From: Combretum micranthum
Taxonomy: Eukaryota; Streptophyta; Magnoliopsida; Myrtales; Combretaceae
Assembly: GCA_024138025.1 (NCBI GenBank)
Contig: JAMXBD010002763.1
Location: 62,001-126,000 of the forward strand
Length of the DNA stretch: 64,000 bases
Reading direction: 5' to 3'
Shown here: piece by piece, positions 11,537 through 24,207 of the stretch
Layout of the letters: every line of letters begins with the position of its first letter
Numbering within the stretch: the first letter of the stretch is position 1
Notes under the pieces: generated by a model
What the model was told of the DNA's origin: nothing
Database searches by the model: none
What the model saw: only the letters and a program-made list of their open reading frames with translations
Program-made: the position numbers and the translations under genes

Positions 11537-14500
11537 TGTCACACCCTGAAGGGTACCCTAAACGTGGCAGTCCGTCACATATAATATCAAGACTTAAGAA
11601 TGACTATCTTAGTCATGAGAAAGCCTTAGTATTACATGTAAGGCGTCTAGCACGGCAATAGGAGACGCTTTTGGGAAGCATAGTTTAAGCAAGTAAAGAT
11701 GAACATACAAGAATCCAGAAATAAAATATTATATCATTAATAACCAAATGTCTATTACATGATTTCTTAGGGGCATACCCCTACTAATCCCAAAGATCGT
11801 GATAGTCTTTACAACATCCAAATACTATATTAAAGATTTCAAAGGAATTCTAATCTAAGTCTTTAAGTAGATTTCCTCCAAAAGCTTTAATGGAAAACTT
11901 ATATGGATATGGGGAGGCCCCGGGCACAAAAATAGGTGTTCCTGAGAATACAAATACCTATAGGGGTGTAAGCTTATGGGCTTAGTGAGTAAATCCCAAA
12001 ATTCATACTCAAAGTAAATTATCAACCAAGTTTATTATTCAAACATATGGAATGCAACAACCACGTGAGCATACAAGATATGACTTTCCGGGAATCATAT
12101 GTTGAATGAATTACGCCTTCATTCGAGGCTGGGTATTCAGGCTAATTACAGCCATAACTTTTAAAACACTTTTATAGATCTTACCGGCTCCTATACACCA
12201 TCAAAAACTTGTAGTTATTACAGGCACCTACAGCCACCAATTTACGTAGTTCTTATTGGCTCCTACTCGCCACTTACATGATATACTGGTTATGTCTACC
12301 ACCACTATTATACACTTGTCCCACCAATTGTATAGTAGTGAATGAAATGTGACTCAACATATGAAGTGCATGCATAATTTCTTAATTAAAGTCTAGTAGT
12401 TATATTTATCTTCTTTCAAGTGAGCAACCAATTTCAAACACTTAAAGATAGTAATGTACAAATAACTTTATTACAAACAAATCAAGTTTCGATATACTTA
12501 ATATTCTTTCAACATGTTATCATACAACTTCCATTTGATTTTTGCCTAAATTCTAGTGCAACTAATTTTACAAGCACAATCATAAGTATGAAAAATAACA
12601 GGGAATAAACTCACTCAGCTATGATGACACCTTTCTTAAAATGGATGAGTCGTTCGGGATTTCCACTAATCATAGTAATCTTCGGGATATGAACAATCCT
12701 CCTCGAGATTATCTAATCAAGAAGAATACCCAAAATGAGTATTTCATGAAGTTTCTCTTCTTGAAGATTCTAAACTTTTCTTAAAATCGCGGTAAAATCG
12801 TATAAGAGGAAATTCCAAATTAGAATGGCCATAACCTGCTCATTTTAACTCGGAATTTCGCAAATAATATATCGTTTTCTACCTACTCGAAAAGATCTAC
12901 CCATTTCTAAACTTATATTCAACAAACTAAGTCATTTGGGTTCCGAAAAAGCAGCGACCAGATTCTCACGAATTTGCAAAAACTTGAGTTCCTCCTTTTA
13001 AATAAGGTTCACTTGAAGAGATAGATTTTCCAAATATTTTATAAGCATTTGAAAGGTATATGTAATGACTCATAACAAATGTATGAAGTAAATGAAGTTG
13101 TCTCAATTTATGAAAAAGTAAAGTCTTGAATGATTTTGAACTTGAGAATTTTTGAAATATTCATTTTACTTTGAAAAGATTTTGAGTTACTTGAAATGAG
13201 TATTTCTTTTCTAAATTTAATTTCTTGTAATTGTTCTAAATTTCTAAAGAATGATTTTTATTTTTCTAAGCTTAGATTCCAATAACTTTTAAAAGTAATA
13301 ACAATTTCATAAAAGAATATTTTTTTCTTGTGATTATTCCAAAAGAATTACTAATACTTGATGAAAAATAAGCTTTTATAAACCTTTTGTTTATTTAAGA
13401 AAAATCATTTCTAGGCATGTTTATGAGTTTTTAAGAAACTTAATCTCTACATTTATTTCTTAGAAAAGAATCTTAAGTTAAGAAAACACTTCCTCCTTTA
13501 TTTTTGTTGAGACAAAAATCATTATGTTCATGCATGAATATGAATCATAAAATTATGGAAATGTAAAGAAACATAATAACTTGAAAGAATAAGCAATTAA
13601 AGGAATAAATCAAGTATTGGGACCTTAGCTTCATCAAGATACCCCGGGATTTAGAAAAGACTAGTCCCTACAACAAAAGAAAACGTTTTGACTTGATGAG
13701 GACAAGTCTAAGACTAGAAAGACTAGTCTTAAAAACAACTTGAAATTAAATAAATTGCAAGACAATGAGCTTATATGCTCTAAATAATATATATAGCTAT
13801 ATAGATATATTAGATAGTTATGAACATAAAGGAAACATAAAAGAGTTTAGATTATGAACAAAAACAAAGTATGAACCTATTGTTGCTTTCTTAACCTTCA
13901 TAGTTTTAGAAAACACACACTAAGTTCATACTAAGTAGATGAACATATAAAAATCTTGAAGGCATATTACCTAAAAGAAAGAAGAAGAAGAGAACTTCTT
14001 GTAAGAGACTTCTTGGAGAAATTTTGAGAGAGATTTGAGTATAGTAACTTTAGTGTAGAAGAAGTGTGAAAGAAGTGGAAGTATGAGGGGGTATTTATAG
14101 GAAAATGTGGGAGATATTTTGTGTTAGTTAAATAAATGAAAAAGAAAACAAATTGGAAAGAAAAAGAAGGGGGCCGCGCAAATCTTGGTGTAGGAGAGAG
14201 GAAAATTAATTTTTTTTGTCTTTTGATTAATTAAAAGTAAGAAATGAAAGATGTGAAACTGTATTGGAAATGAAAATGTGTAAGAAATAGTGTATGGGTT
14301 GTAAGAGTAGGTTGTAAGAAAAAGTGGAGATAGGTGAATAGTGTGGAATAGTAGTAAAGAGTGTAATGTAAAGTAGATATGACAATTTAAATACCGGTAG
14401 TAAGAAAATACGCGTATAAATATGATATCTGATATTTTTAGCTACCGAAAAATTATGAAATTGATATTTTTGAAAATCTTATATTTTTACGAGTCTAACG

Positions 14501-14796
14501 GTATATTCGGAATATTTTTACTATTCCGAGCCTCGGAACACGTTTTTCAAGAACTGTGTCCGATTGGATTCAAAGGACACTTGAATTTGGAAATTCTGAT
14601 ATTTTTATATAAGCAATAGCTATTACGAACTATTATCGCTAATTATTCCAACTTCGTTTTCTAGGGCTAAAGAAAACGGGAATGCCGAATCTAGAATCTA
14701 GGGTTTGTACTAGCCTTTTGTTGACCTTTAGGGTTTCTATTGACTTTTAATTCCAAGATCAAACTTAAAATTAACCGAAAATTTTAGGGGTTTACA
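11537..14796 (-). repeat. 3' LTR of element A (LTR-A)
   Basis: On the plus strand it runs from TGTCACACCCTG to GGGGTTTACA. Its TATA box lies at 14092-14099 (minus). Its copy of the mini-exon (from 12615 rightwards) reads ATA where the 5' LTR has ATG, a G to A change. It lies inside the LTR of element E. Confidence 0.93.
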
Positions 14797-14798
14797 AC

Positions 14799-14811
14799 CT
14801 ACCCTCCTTAA
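14799..14811 (-). other. Polypurine tract of element A
   Basis: The minus strand reads AAGGAGGGTAGG immediately before the 3' LTR start TGTAAACCCC. This is where plus-strand DNA synthesis is primed in LTR elements. Confidence 0.7.
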
Positions 14812-14825
14812 AAAAAGTTTTGTCC

Positions 14826-15017
14826 TCAAAACTTGAAATTCGTACCTGAATCTTTAAAGAGATTTGGATATTTCTTTCGGATCTCATCCTCAGCTTCCCA
14901 AGTAGCCTCTTCTTGCGAATGATTCCTCCATAACACCTTAACATATTGGATTTCCTTGTTTCTCAGCTTTTGAACCTTTTGATCCAGAATTTGAATTGGG
15001 TGCTCCTCATAAGTCAA
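14826..15017 (-). pseudogene. Chromodomain, C-terminal end of element A polyprotein
   Basis: A 63-residue open stretch reads like the Tekay/Del chromodomain that follows integrase. It carries LDQKVQKLRNKEI, then VKVLWRNHS and EEATWE, with Trp at about residues 30 and 40. In chromoviruses this domain is thought to steer integration to heterochromatin by binding modified histones. The frame ends about 30 bases before the 3' LTR. It is separated by frameshifts from the integrase core upstream (15310-15657), so it is part of a broken polyprotein and not a gene of its own. Confidence 0.85.
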
Positions 15018-16059
15018 GTTCTCTTTCAGCCTGACTGGTTCAAGTTCTACAATCAGGGATATGCTTTCTTAGTACTAAGACATGGAAAACATTATGTACT
15101 CTCGACAGGTTTGGTGGTAACGCCAAGCGATAAGCCAAATCTCCTACTCGTTCGAGGATTTCGAAAGGTCCGATATACCTTGGGCTTAGCTTTCCTCAAG
15201 CCCATACACGATGAATACTCTTTATCGGATTCACTTTTAGGTACACATGATCACCAATGTCAAACTCAAGTATTCGCCGTTTTTGATCTGCCCAACTTTT
15301 CTGTCTATCTTAGGCCTCTTTCATCCTTTGCTGAATAATCCTGACTTTATCTGAGGCGTCTTGGATGAGATCTAGTCCAATTGTTAACTTTTCCACATCA
15401 TCCCAAAATAGAGGTGATCTACACCTTCTTCCATACAAAGCTTCGTACAGTAGCATCTTAATTGTTGAATGATAGTTGTTATTGTAAGCAAACTCTACCA
15501 AAGGTAGATGTGCTTCCCAGCTTCCTTTGAATTCCATAACACAAGCTCTCAACATGTTTTCCAAGGACTGCATAGTTCGCTTTGATTGTCCATCAGTTTG
15601 TGGATGATAAGCTATACCGAAATGTAACTTAGTTCCCATACACTTCTGAAGACTCATCTAGAATTTTGACACGAATCGGGGATCTTGATCCGATACAATT
15701 CCTGCTGGAACTCCATGCAGTCTCACAATCTCCCTTACATATAGCCGGGCCAACTTCTCCATTGAATAGGTCATATTGATGGGGATGAAGTGTGCTGACT
15801 TGGTGAGTCGATCAGCGATTACCTATATGGCATCATATCCAGCTGATGTTCGGGGTAATCCACATACGAAGTCCATTGTAATTTGATCCCATTTCCATTC
15901 CGGTATGGTCAATGGTTTCAAAAGTCTTCCTGGTCTTTGGTGTTCAATCTTTACTTATTGACATACGGGACACTTCATTATGAATTCAGCTACATCCCTT
16001 TTCATACCATTCCACCGAAAAGCGACTTTTAAGGTCTTGGTACATCTTAGTACCACTGC
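15018..16059 (-). pseudogene. Integrase of element A, 3' part, broken
   Basis: Minus-strand pieces in three frames make up the integrase after the LTR-B insertion. A zinc-binding tail with CPVCQ lies at about 15957-16059. A core with the first catalytic Asp in a MDFV motif lies near 15860-15900. The C-terminal core is a 115-residue open frame at 15310-15657 with HPQTDGQSKRT and YEALYGRRCRSPLFW. In this family the Glu of SERT is the third catalytic residue, and here it is Lys. Frameshifts and stops separate the pieces. The N-terminal end of integrase continues at 19447 beyond the LTR-B insertion. Confidence 0.88.
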
Positions 16060-19000
16060 TGTCACGCCCCATAGGGGTATCCTAAACATAACAGTCTGCC
16101 ACATACTATATAAGACTCTCGAATTTCTATCCGAGCCCTTTGGGAGTCTTGTATAGATGTAAAGCGTTCCTTTACGACAATAGAATACTCTAATCAATGG
16201 AGTTAAAAGTTTAATGTGGCATTCATTAGCCATAGATAATAAACCAAAACACATATATAAATTACAAGGTCTAAGGGGCATTCCCCTGCAAAATAATATG
16301 AAGTCCGTTACAGTTATCCATAGTTCTTTAGTTTCCAACGGAAGTCTAAACAAAACCGAAGTAAATTTCTAAGGAAAACTCCTAACTCTGGTACCTGAGC
16401 TGTAGCCTGCCTTGGCCTAAGCCAAATGAATTCATACTACAACAAGTAAAAACTATAGGGGCGTAAGCTAACTAGCTTAGTGAGTGAAAACTTCCATATC
16501 ATAATTAAGACAAATCATTAAAGCAAGTGATTATTCAATCAAGTGAAATGCATCACACAAGTGGATTTAACAAACATATGACCAGCCGGAAATCATATGT
16601 GGATGGACTTGCGCCCTCCATCCCAGGTTAGCAGATTAATGAATCCTGCGGTACGACGCCGTTTAAGCTCATGGTCAACTGAACAATATTTTTTTTATGG
16701 ATCACGATTAACTAACAATTTCGTTTTGTGGATCACAAAAAAACAACAAATGCTAATGCTCTATCCTCATCGTGATATGAATGAGTTCAAAATTTCATTT
16801 AATGCCCAATAGTCAATTAACCAGACAATCTTGGCAGACAATCAATTATAGCTCCTCTCTATACAAACAATAATTTATCACCCGGCTTCGATATTCTTTA
16901 ATTCCAACTTCACATATCAACAGCAGTCAAATATAATTCCCAAATACCCATCATGCATATTCATTTTTTTTTTTTTTTTTATCTTTGCCTAAGCAACTAA
17001 TGCAACTAACATTACAATTACAAGTAATAATTGAAATCGGAAGTAATACTCACTTGGTCATGGTACGCCGGTCTCTTAATAGTAGTAGTCAGGTGGTAGG
17101 ATATCGTCGTGCTCGGGATCATATACCAAATAAGAATAACCTAATAAGAATCTCATCACTTAACTAATTCAAACTATACATCTAAACTAAACAAAATCGT
17201 GATTCTCGCTATTTGCAGAATTTCCAACTTAAAACGGCCATAACTTGGTCATTTTAACTCGGAATTTCGCAAATTTTATATCGATTTCTATCTACTTCGA
17301 AAGATCTATCTATTTCTAATATTATTTTTAAGTTTTGAAAATATTAAGGTCACGGAACAAAGAGATCAGATCTGTTCTGTAACTTTTCCATTTCCAAAAA
17401 ATTGTTTTGCATTTGGTAAAAATGTGTCTAGTTGATGATTCATGTATAGATGGAATATGAATGAATTTCCTAGTATGATTGTCATGTAATGAGCTCAATA
17501 TATGCATGATCTTGATGATTTTTGATAATGAACTTTTAAGAACTCCTAATTATTACAAGATTCTACAATAATCACTTCTTAAAATCCATTCTTTCAATTT
17601 TTGCATTTCCTAGTGTTTTAGGATTTTATCCTTAGAATTCATTTGCTATCTAAATAAAAATGAGCCTTCATCACCTATACTATCGAAGACCTTCATTTAT
17701 ACTTATAAATTCACATTTTTCACCTTGCAAATATGTTTTTAAACAAGCCTTTCACAAAAATCCGAATTTTGGAAAGTTTCATATCTTGCATATTTCTTAT
17801 GAAAAAACTTGTTTAATGCATCAAAATTTGAAGCTTTACTATATCTATTGTCTAAGGACTTCATTTAACACAACACTTGCAATTTGAGCTCAAATACTAG
17901 GTGATTACATATGCATCATCTCAAATTACGAATTTGACAATTTGATCACTAACTCAAAATTTTCCATTTTAATTCCATTACTTTTTTTACCCATTACTCA
18001 TGCCTAAACTCATTTTAACTTGTGAAAATCATTCCTTAAAGATACCTATTACATATACCTTTCATTTTTCATGAAAAATATGAGTTTCAAGGTGGTTTCA
18101 AGGGTTTTTAAAATAGGTTTCAAAAACCATCCGAATTTTCCACTAGACATTTCTAACAAAGTCTTTTCTTTTTCAAGTTCCTTTTCCTATATCCATAAAG
18201 ATTTATCATCTAATACATCTATATACATGCAAGGCCAATCTTTTATGATCATTAATGCATGAAAGTTCAAAATATCCACATAACATAAATATCAATAAAG
18301 TATGAGTGTCTAAACACTAGATCTACCACTTATAGTGCATGAACATGAGTTTAATAACATGAACACAAACTTTCTATGCAAGATCTCTACTTTACATGCA
18401 TGAACATGATATTATCTCAACAAAAATTTCATTAAACACAAGATCTACTTCTTGTGATGGCTTGATATTCTTGTATTAGTGTTTTCCTATCCCTAGCATT
18501 TGCTCATTAAGATTTAAGGTGGAAAACACACAAGAATGGTCTTGCATTATAAGATAATGTAAGAACAAAGCTTGGAATCATCACCTAAATGAGGATTTTG
18601 AGTAGAAAAAGAAGAGGAAATAAGCTTGTGAGTGAGTGTGTGTGTGTGTGTGTGTGGGTCACGGCAAAAAGAAGGAGGAGTAGAGAGGGTTTTGTTTCTT
18701 TTACAAATTTTGAATGAGTAAAAAATGAGGAGAGAGAGAGAAAATAAGCTTATATATTAGAATAATTAGGGTTTAATTGAATAAAAGAAGTAAAAATAAA
18801 ACAAAAATAGAGGGAAATTGGGAGGGGGTGCACCGGTCATGGTAGAGGGAGTGAGAGAGAGATATTTGAATTTGATAAAATTTGTAATTTAAGTAATAAA
18901 ATGTAATAAATGTAATAATTAATTAGAAAACAAAATTTCTTGGAAAAGAAAATTATAATGAGTAGTTGTAAGGATGTAAGAATAGTGTATAGGTAGTGTG

Positions 19001-19446
19001 TAGTGTAGGTTGTACTTGTGAATAGTAGACAAGATATCTACTTTACCGGTTGTAAAGAAAATACGGGGAAAAGGCTATAACTGTAATTTTTATAGCCTAG
19101 AAAATTATAAAATTTATATTTTTGAAATCCTTATAAAATTTTGGTTCTAATGAATATTCCGGAATATTTTTATGAGTTTCTAGTCTCGGGGCACGTTTTT
19201 CAGTAATTGAGCTCGGGAAGGCCCGGAATTGAAAGTTTTCCTAATTTAAAACTTTCTAATGTTTAAAATATACTTTAAAACAATAATTCATATTCATTTA
19301 CTTTATAAAACTTCTTTTGTTATGAAATCGAAGAAAGCCGGATTTAGGGTTTCTAAGCTTCCCTCACTAAGCTTGAACTAGACTGGATTAGGGTTTGCTT
19401 TTCGATTCCCGAGTTTACTTGACTACTAAGAGTACCGGGGTTTACA
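16060..19446 (-). mobile_element. Solo LTR-B (copy B2) inside integrase of element A
   Basis: On the plus strand it begins TGTCACGCCCCATAGG and ends CCGGGGTTTACA. It is 3387 bp long. The flanking five bases, ACTGC and ACCGA, agree at three of five positions, so the target duplication is degenerate. It splits the conserved motif just upstream of the integrase zinc finger. It holds a (GT)n run at about 18638-18656. Its mini-exon is damaged: the acceptor AG reads AT and the region before the donor reads ATGACCAA. No internal genes remain. Confidence 0.88.
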
Positions 19447-20239
19447 ACCGAGGTGCATGGTATATCCCGAGTTGTGTGCCTCACTCATAATTTCCTTTTT
19501 CATCTCCTCATCATTTGGTACACATAATCTTCCCTTCATCCTTACCACATCCTCCTCATCTATCTCAAAATCATCATACTTCTTCCTTGTATCTCACTTT
19601 TCAACTTTTATGACTTCATCATATCGCTGAGATTCCTTAATTCTTTCTATTAGAGTTGGCTCTATTATCAAATGGGAAATTTCTACTTCCACACTTCCCT
19701 ACAAATTCGATGCTTAACCTCTCGAATTCCTTTATAAGTTTCTTTGTTTGCGAGCATGGCTGCAACTTCTCTGTGGTTCTTTCGACTCAAAGCGTCTGCT
19801 ACCGCATTCACTCTTCCAGGGCAATAATTTATTCCAAGATCATAGTCTTTGATCAACTCCAACCATCTCTTTGCCTCATATTCAATTCCTTTTGTGTAAA
19901 TAAATACTTGAGGCTCTTATGGTCTATAAATCTCGCATCTCTGTCTATAGGTAGTGCCTCCAAAGCTTGAGAGCGAAGACAACTGCGGCTAACTCAAGAT
20001 CATGTGTCGGGTAATTTTGTTCATGCGGCCTCAACTGCCGTGAAGCATAAGCAATTACCTTTCCCTTCTTGCATAAGCACGCATCCTAAGCCATTTCTTG
20101 ACTCATCACTATGGACGGTATATGGCTTTTCTGGATCAGGTAAGGTTAAAATTGGAGCAGATACCAACCGTTGCTTTAACTCTTGGAAACTTTGTTCCCT
20201 CTTCTCATTCCAAATGAACCTTTCATTCTTCTGGGTCAA
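19447..20239 (-). pseudogene. RNase H and integrase N-terminus of element A, broken
   Basis: The open piece at 20021-20239 reads NEKREQSFQELKQRL and a [16 protein letters not shown] motif that includes the first catalytic Asp of RNase H. The following part (19447-20020) still resembles the rest of RNase H and the integrase linker but only by switching frames. Stops and small indels break it. It lies between RT (upstream, to the right) and the LTR-B insertion at 19446. Confidence 0.85.
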
Positions 20240-21646
20240 CTAGTTAGTGGCTTAGCTATTTTTGAGAAATCTTGCACGAACTTCCTGTAATAGCCAGCTA
20301 ATCCAAGAAAACTTCTAATCTCAGTCACCGTCCTTGGTTGTTTCCATTCCATTACGCCTTAATCTTTTCAGGATCTACTGATATTCCTTTCCCTGAGATA
20401 ACATGTCCTAGAAAAGATATTTGGTCCAACCAAAAGTCACACTTGGATAATTTGGCATATAACTTGTGCTCCCTTAAGGTTTGTAATGCCATTCTTAGAT
20501 GTTCTTTGTGTTGCTCCCGTGTTTTAGAATAGACCAAAATATCATCAATGAAGACAATCACGCATTTATCCAAGAGCGGCTTATACACCCGATTCATCAA
20601 GTCCATGAAAGCAGCTGGTGCATTAGTCAACCAAATGGCATAACCATGAACTCATAGTGTCCATACCGAGTTCTGAAAGCGGTCTTTGACACATCCTCTT
20701 TTTAATCCTTAGCTGGTGGTATCCTGATCTCAAATCAATGCGTGAGAATACACTTGCTCCTTGTAGTTGGTCAAAGAGATCGTCAATCCTTGGCAATGGA
20801 TACTTATTCTTTATAGTGACCTTATTGAGTTCTCGATAATCAATACACAACCTCATCGATCCATCCTTCTTCTTTACGAATAATACCGAGCTCCCCAAGG
20901 TCAGAACTTGGTCTAACGAATCCTTGGTCAAGCAATTCTTGTAATTGCTTCTTAAGTTCCTTGAGCTCAACGGGTGCCATTCGGTATGGTGCCTTGGATA
21001 TGGGTTCTGTTTTTGGCATCAAATCGATCTCGAAATCGATTTCTCGTTTTGGGGGTAACCCAGGCAATTCTTCTGGAAAAACATCAGAGAACTCATTAAC
21101 GATGGGGATGTCGTCAATGTTGGGTCTTTCCTCATCCTCCTCCGTACTTCCCACATAACTTTCAACTCCTTCCTCAACTTCTTCAATTAGCTCGAACGAA
21201 CTTAACTCCAAACTTTTAGAAGTTGCGGATTCTCCCAAAAACGTAGCTTTCTTCCCGTCTTGTCCCATGAATTCCACCTTTTTATTTCTACAATCTACCT
21301 TTGCTTCCACCATGGACAACCAACTCATTCCGAGAATCACTTCGTACTTGCTGATTTCTATTACTATAAGATCGGTGGTTGCCTCATGGCCTTGTATCTT
21401 CATGGGGCAATTCCTTATTACTTCTTTGGTAGTCACCACACTACCGGTGGGGGTTTTTATACGAAAACTTGTTGGGGTTGTGGTGATAGGTAAACCGATC
21501 TTCAAGGCTATACTAGTGGCAATAAAGGAATGCGTTGCACCGGTATCGAAGAGGGTATAAGCGGTCAGGTCCCCTATTTGTATGGTTCCTGCATTCAAGA
21601 CGCATGTGTTACTATTCTTATTGTCTTTATAAGGTTCCCTAGACAT
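20240..21646 (-). pseudogene. Protease and reverse transcriptase of element A, frameshifted
   Basis: The 268-codon frame at 20840-21646 starts with an aspartic protease, with active site LFDTGATHSFI at residue 34, and runs into the RT leader (SDVFPEELPGLPP). RT continues in a second frame at 20623-20970 with [20 protein letters not shown] and in a third at 20352-20630 with the catalytic FIDDILVYS (Asp29, Asp30 of that piece). At least two single-base shifts separate these frames, near 20880-20970 and 20625-20700. The protease active site and the RT DD pair are intact, so the breaks are mostly indels. The first Met is only the first Met of the open frame, since protease is normally cut from a longer polyprotein. 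Confidence 0.93.
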
Positions 21647-23054
21647 CTATTATTTCCAACATACATCATAACTTTATACTCAACAGATATCAAAACAAAC
21701 AGATATTTTAAAGGTTGAGGCTAACCTGTAACCAAGCTATAGTCATACTCCTCTCCATGGTCCAGGGCAGCCAACTCTACTCCTTCTTCGGCATCCTCCT
21801 CACAAACCCATTGCCCTTCAAGGTTGTAAATTCTCAGCCCATGCATAGATGATGCGAGCGACTTCCGCTTCCATTCCCACTCTTTGTTGGTGCAAGTCCT
21901 CCTGAAGATCCAACAGGTCGATTTGTTGTGAGATTTCTTTGGGACACTCGTTGGCAAAATGTCCCGTTTGCTTGCATACGAAACAAGTCGTAGAAGCTTT
22001 CTTTGGGCAATCCGGAATCTTATGGCTCGGGTCACCACAGAAATAACATTTGTTCTGGAGAAGGGGGCATCTCTTCGGATAGTGCGCCCTTTGCATTTCC
22101 AACAACTTACTGCTGCCTTGGAATTATCCTTCTGTCCACTGAAATTTCCCTTAAAGTGGCTAATTGGTTTAAACCTCTTAGAAGGGAAATTGGAGCTTGT
22201 TCCTGGTTGAAATTTTCTTCCAAACACATGCACTTTCTTCTCAGAAGTCCCAGCTTTCCTCTTCTTGGCCCCTTCAACAATTCTTGCTCTTTCAACCAAT
22301 TCTCTGAAGGTCGAATGTCAAACTCTTCTAACCGCATCCTCAAGTCCTCATCTAACCCATTCAGGAACACTTGTCGTTTTAGCTCCTCACTATACTTATA
22401 AGAATCAGGAGCATACTGCAGGAGTCGGCTGAACTCCGTCTCGTATTGTTCTATGGATTTTCCTTTCTGAGATATGTGCAAGAAATCCGCACTATATCTT
22501 ACTCTTAAACTTCCAGGGAAATAATTTTCCAGAAACTCATTCCGAAACATATCCCAGGTGATGGTGGCGGCAATTCTACTCTTGGACTCCCACCAGACGC
22601 GGGCATTAAACCTTAACATATAGGTACCATAGCTTATTCGAAGATGATGAGGAACTTCATAGCACAAAAGATCGTTCTATCTGCGCGAGCCAATCCTCAG
22701 CTTCATCTGGTTTCCCAAAAGCTCCGTCAAAGTAACGGTTACTTTTGATAAAATCTGGGAGTGAAGTTCTGTATGGTCGAGGTGGTGGCGGAGGCGGCAA
22801 GGGTACGTATGCGATTGAGCATCAGGTGCTGCTGGTCCATGTACAGATGCTTGAGGTGCCTGTGGGGTGTGAGCTGGCGTATTTCCTCTGTTGTTGTTGA
22901 ACTAACACATTAAGAAGCTTGTTAATTGACCCAGAGTGGCTTGGAGATCGCCTTGCGGGTTGGGGCAGGAGCCACAGGGGGCACTTCTGGTTGGTTAACT
23001 TCTTCAGGCGGGTTGTTCGATGCCTGCCTTACCCTCGGTCGTCCTCTTCTAGGT
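21647..23054 (-). pseudogene. gag of element A, frameshifted
   Basis: The capsid-like part lies at 22107-22667 (186 codons; WWESKS, NYFPGSLR and QYETEFSRLLQYAP motifs). The basic linker lies at 22107-22299 in another frame. At 21818-22105 are two zinc knuckles, CYFCGDPSHKIPDC and CFVCKQTGHFANEC, that bind RNA during packaging. The N-terminus is visible from 23054 as PRRGRPRVRQ in a further frame, open for about 45 codons. There is no ATG before it: the genomic frame shows TAA at 23060-23062 and then AAC AGA CCT. A spliced start is proposed in the findings. The alternative is that AGA is a decayed ATG. Confidence 0.88.
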
Positions 23055-23056
23055 CT
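23055..23056 (-). promoter_or_regulatory. Candidate splice acceptor before gag
   Basis: The minus strand reads GATTAAAACAG|ACCTAGAAGAGG. The AG lies at 23056-23055. Joined to the mini-exon ending at 25295 it keeps the gag frame open. The upstream tract is AT-rich but not strongly pyrimidine-rich. Confidence 0.35.
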
Positions 23057-24195
23057 GTTTTAATCGTTTACGTAAATACTAGATTATTAAGTCTTTTACA
23101 TATTAAGTTACGGAAATTGCGGGAGCTTTCAAGAAATAAACATGTAAAGAGAAATATCATACAAAAGAAGTTTAAGCAACTAAATCAAGAGATGAAATTT
23201 GTTTAAACCAAAATACTTTTTAAAAAAAGCATAGAAGGAATGAAATCCCATACATAAAGAAATCAAGGCTTGCAAAAGAAATTCAAAATACAACAAATGT
23301 TGAACACTTTTCCGAAAGCATAAATTAAACTACTAATCGATCCTATATCCTAAGTCGATCTGGTTACAAAATTCTTGTTGGACACATGGGATTGCTCATG
23401 TGGATCCTTCCTTCCTTCTTTGATCTTTCTTCATGGTGAGGGAGATGCATTATGGTGGTTGGGACTAGAAGTCGTCCTTGGCCTCTTAGTTACGAACAGC
23501 TTCAAGTAGCTTCGGACCATCATTCTTTTTCTTTGCGGGAGGGTTGATTCCTAGACGTGCTTGGCTCCCGTTGATCAACTCCGTCTGTGATGCATGCTCT
23601 TCATCGGATACTTCCATCACTTCATTCTCAGTCAGGTCTCTTATTAGGGGAATGTGAGATCGGCTTCTATTCGGGATGTTCTCATTTGGGGTTGGTTCAA
23701 TAGTCCATCCGAAATCTTGACTAGCTTCCTGATGGCTGGAATCATCCTCGTCTCATCCGTGAATCTGCTAGCTCATCGTGGGCATAAATATATAACCGCC
23801 TTGGAATTCCAAGTTCAAAATCAGGAAAACTGGACGTCTATCGTTTCGGAAAATGAATGTAGCTTCTTGGAGCATAGGGATGTGGTTGTAATGGCACGTA
23901 AGCCGTTCCATACCGTACAAAACTTCTAAGTCAGTCCAAAAGGGCAAACTCCTTACATAGGCTTCTTAATTTTAACCGGTAGTCCACAAGAGTTTCATCA
24001 TTTCTTAAGTTCAAACATTGGGCCTTAACTCTAACTTCTCCAAGAGTAAGCTATAAAAGACAAGGGAGGTCATTAATTTTCCTTTTTGAGAATTTCTAGA
24101 CTTATTTAATCTTATCTAAGTCCTTTCTCCATAAACATATTTATCTTTCTCTATTCTAGATTTATTCCTATTACCTTTATTCCCATAAACTTGTT
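23057..24195 (-). other. 5' leader of element A with protein-like open frames
   Basis: The region between the primer site and gag has two adjoining minus-strand open stretches. One, about 23755-23950, holds EVLYGMERLTCHYNH and LNLEFQGGYIFMP. The other, about 23488-23752, runs about 88 codons from DEDDSSHQEASQDF to KKKNDGPKLLEAVRN and then a stop. Neither starts with a suitable Met and I do not recognise them. They could be a leader ORF, a captured fragment, or intron sequence if the splicing model is right. Confidence 0.4.
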
Positions 24196-24207
24196 ACTCT
24201 GATACCA
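24196..24207 (-). other. Primer-binding site, initiator tRNA-Met type (element A)
   Basis: The minus strand reads TGGTATCAGAGT eight bases after the 5' LTR. The first 11 bases complement the 3' end of plant initiator tRNA-Met, the usual primer of chromoviruses. Confidence 0.85.

Noticed and set aside
12420..12608. 62-codon frame, repeated at 25100-25288
   Set aside because: It is conserved only because the two LTRs of element A are copies. It is antisense to the LTR transcript and lacks protein features.
15955..16353. 132-codon minus frame
   Set aside because: It is a chimera: the first part is solo LTR-B sequence and only the last about 35 codons are integrase of element A.
20004..22401. 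Plus-strand frames over element A (20004-20243, 20338-20532, 20961-21560, 21959-22401)
   Set aside because: They are antisense shadows of the minus-strand gag-pol.
22919..23206. 95-codon plus frame
   Set aside because: It is antisense to the gag N-terminus and has no recognisable motif.
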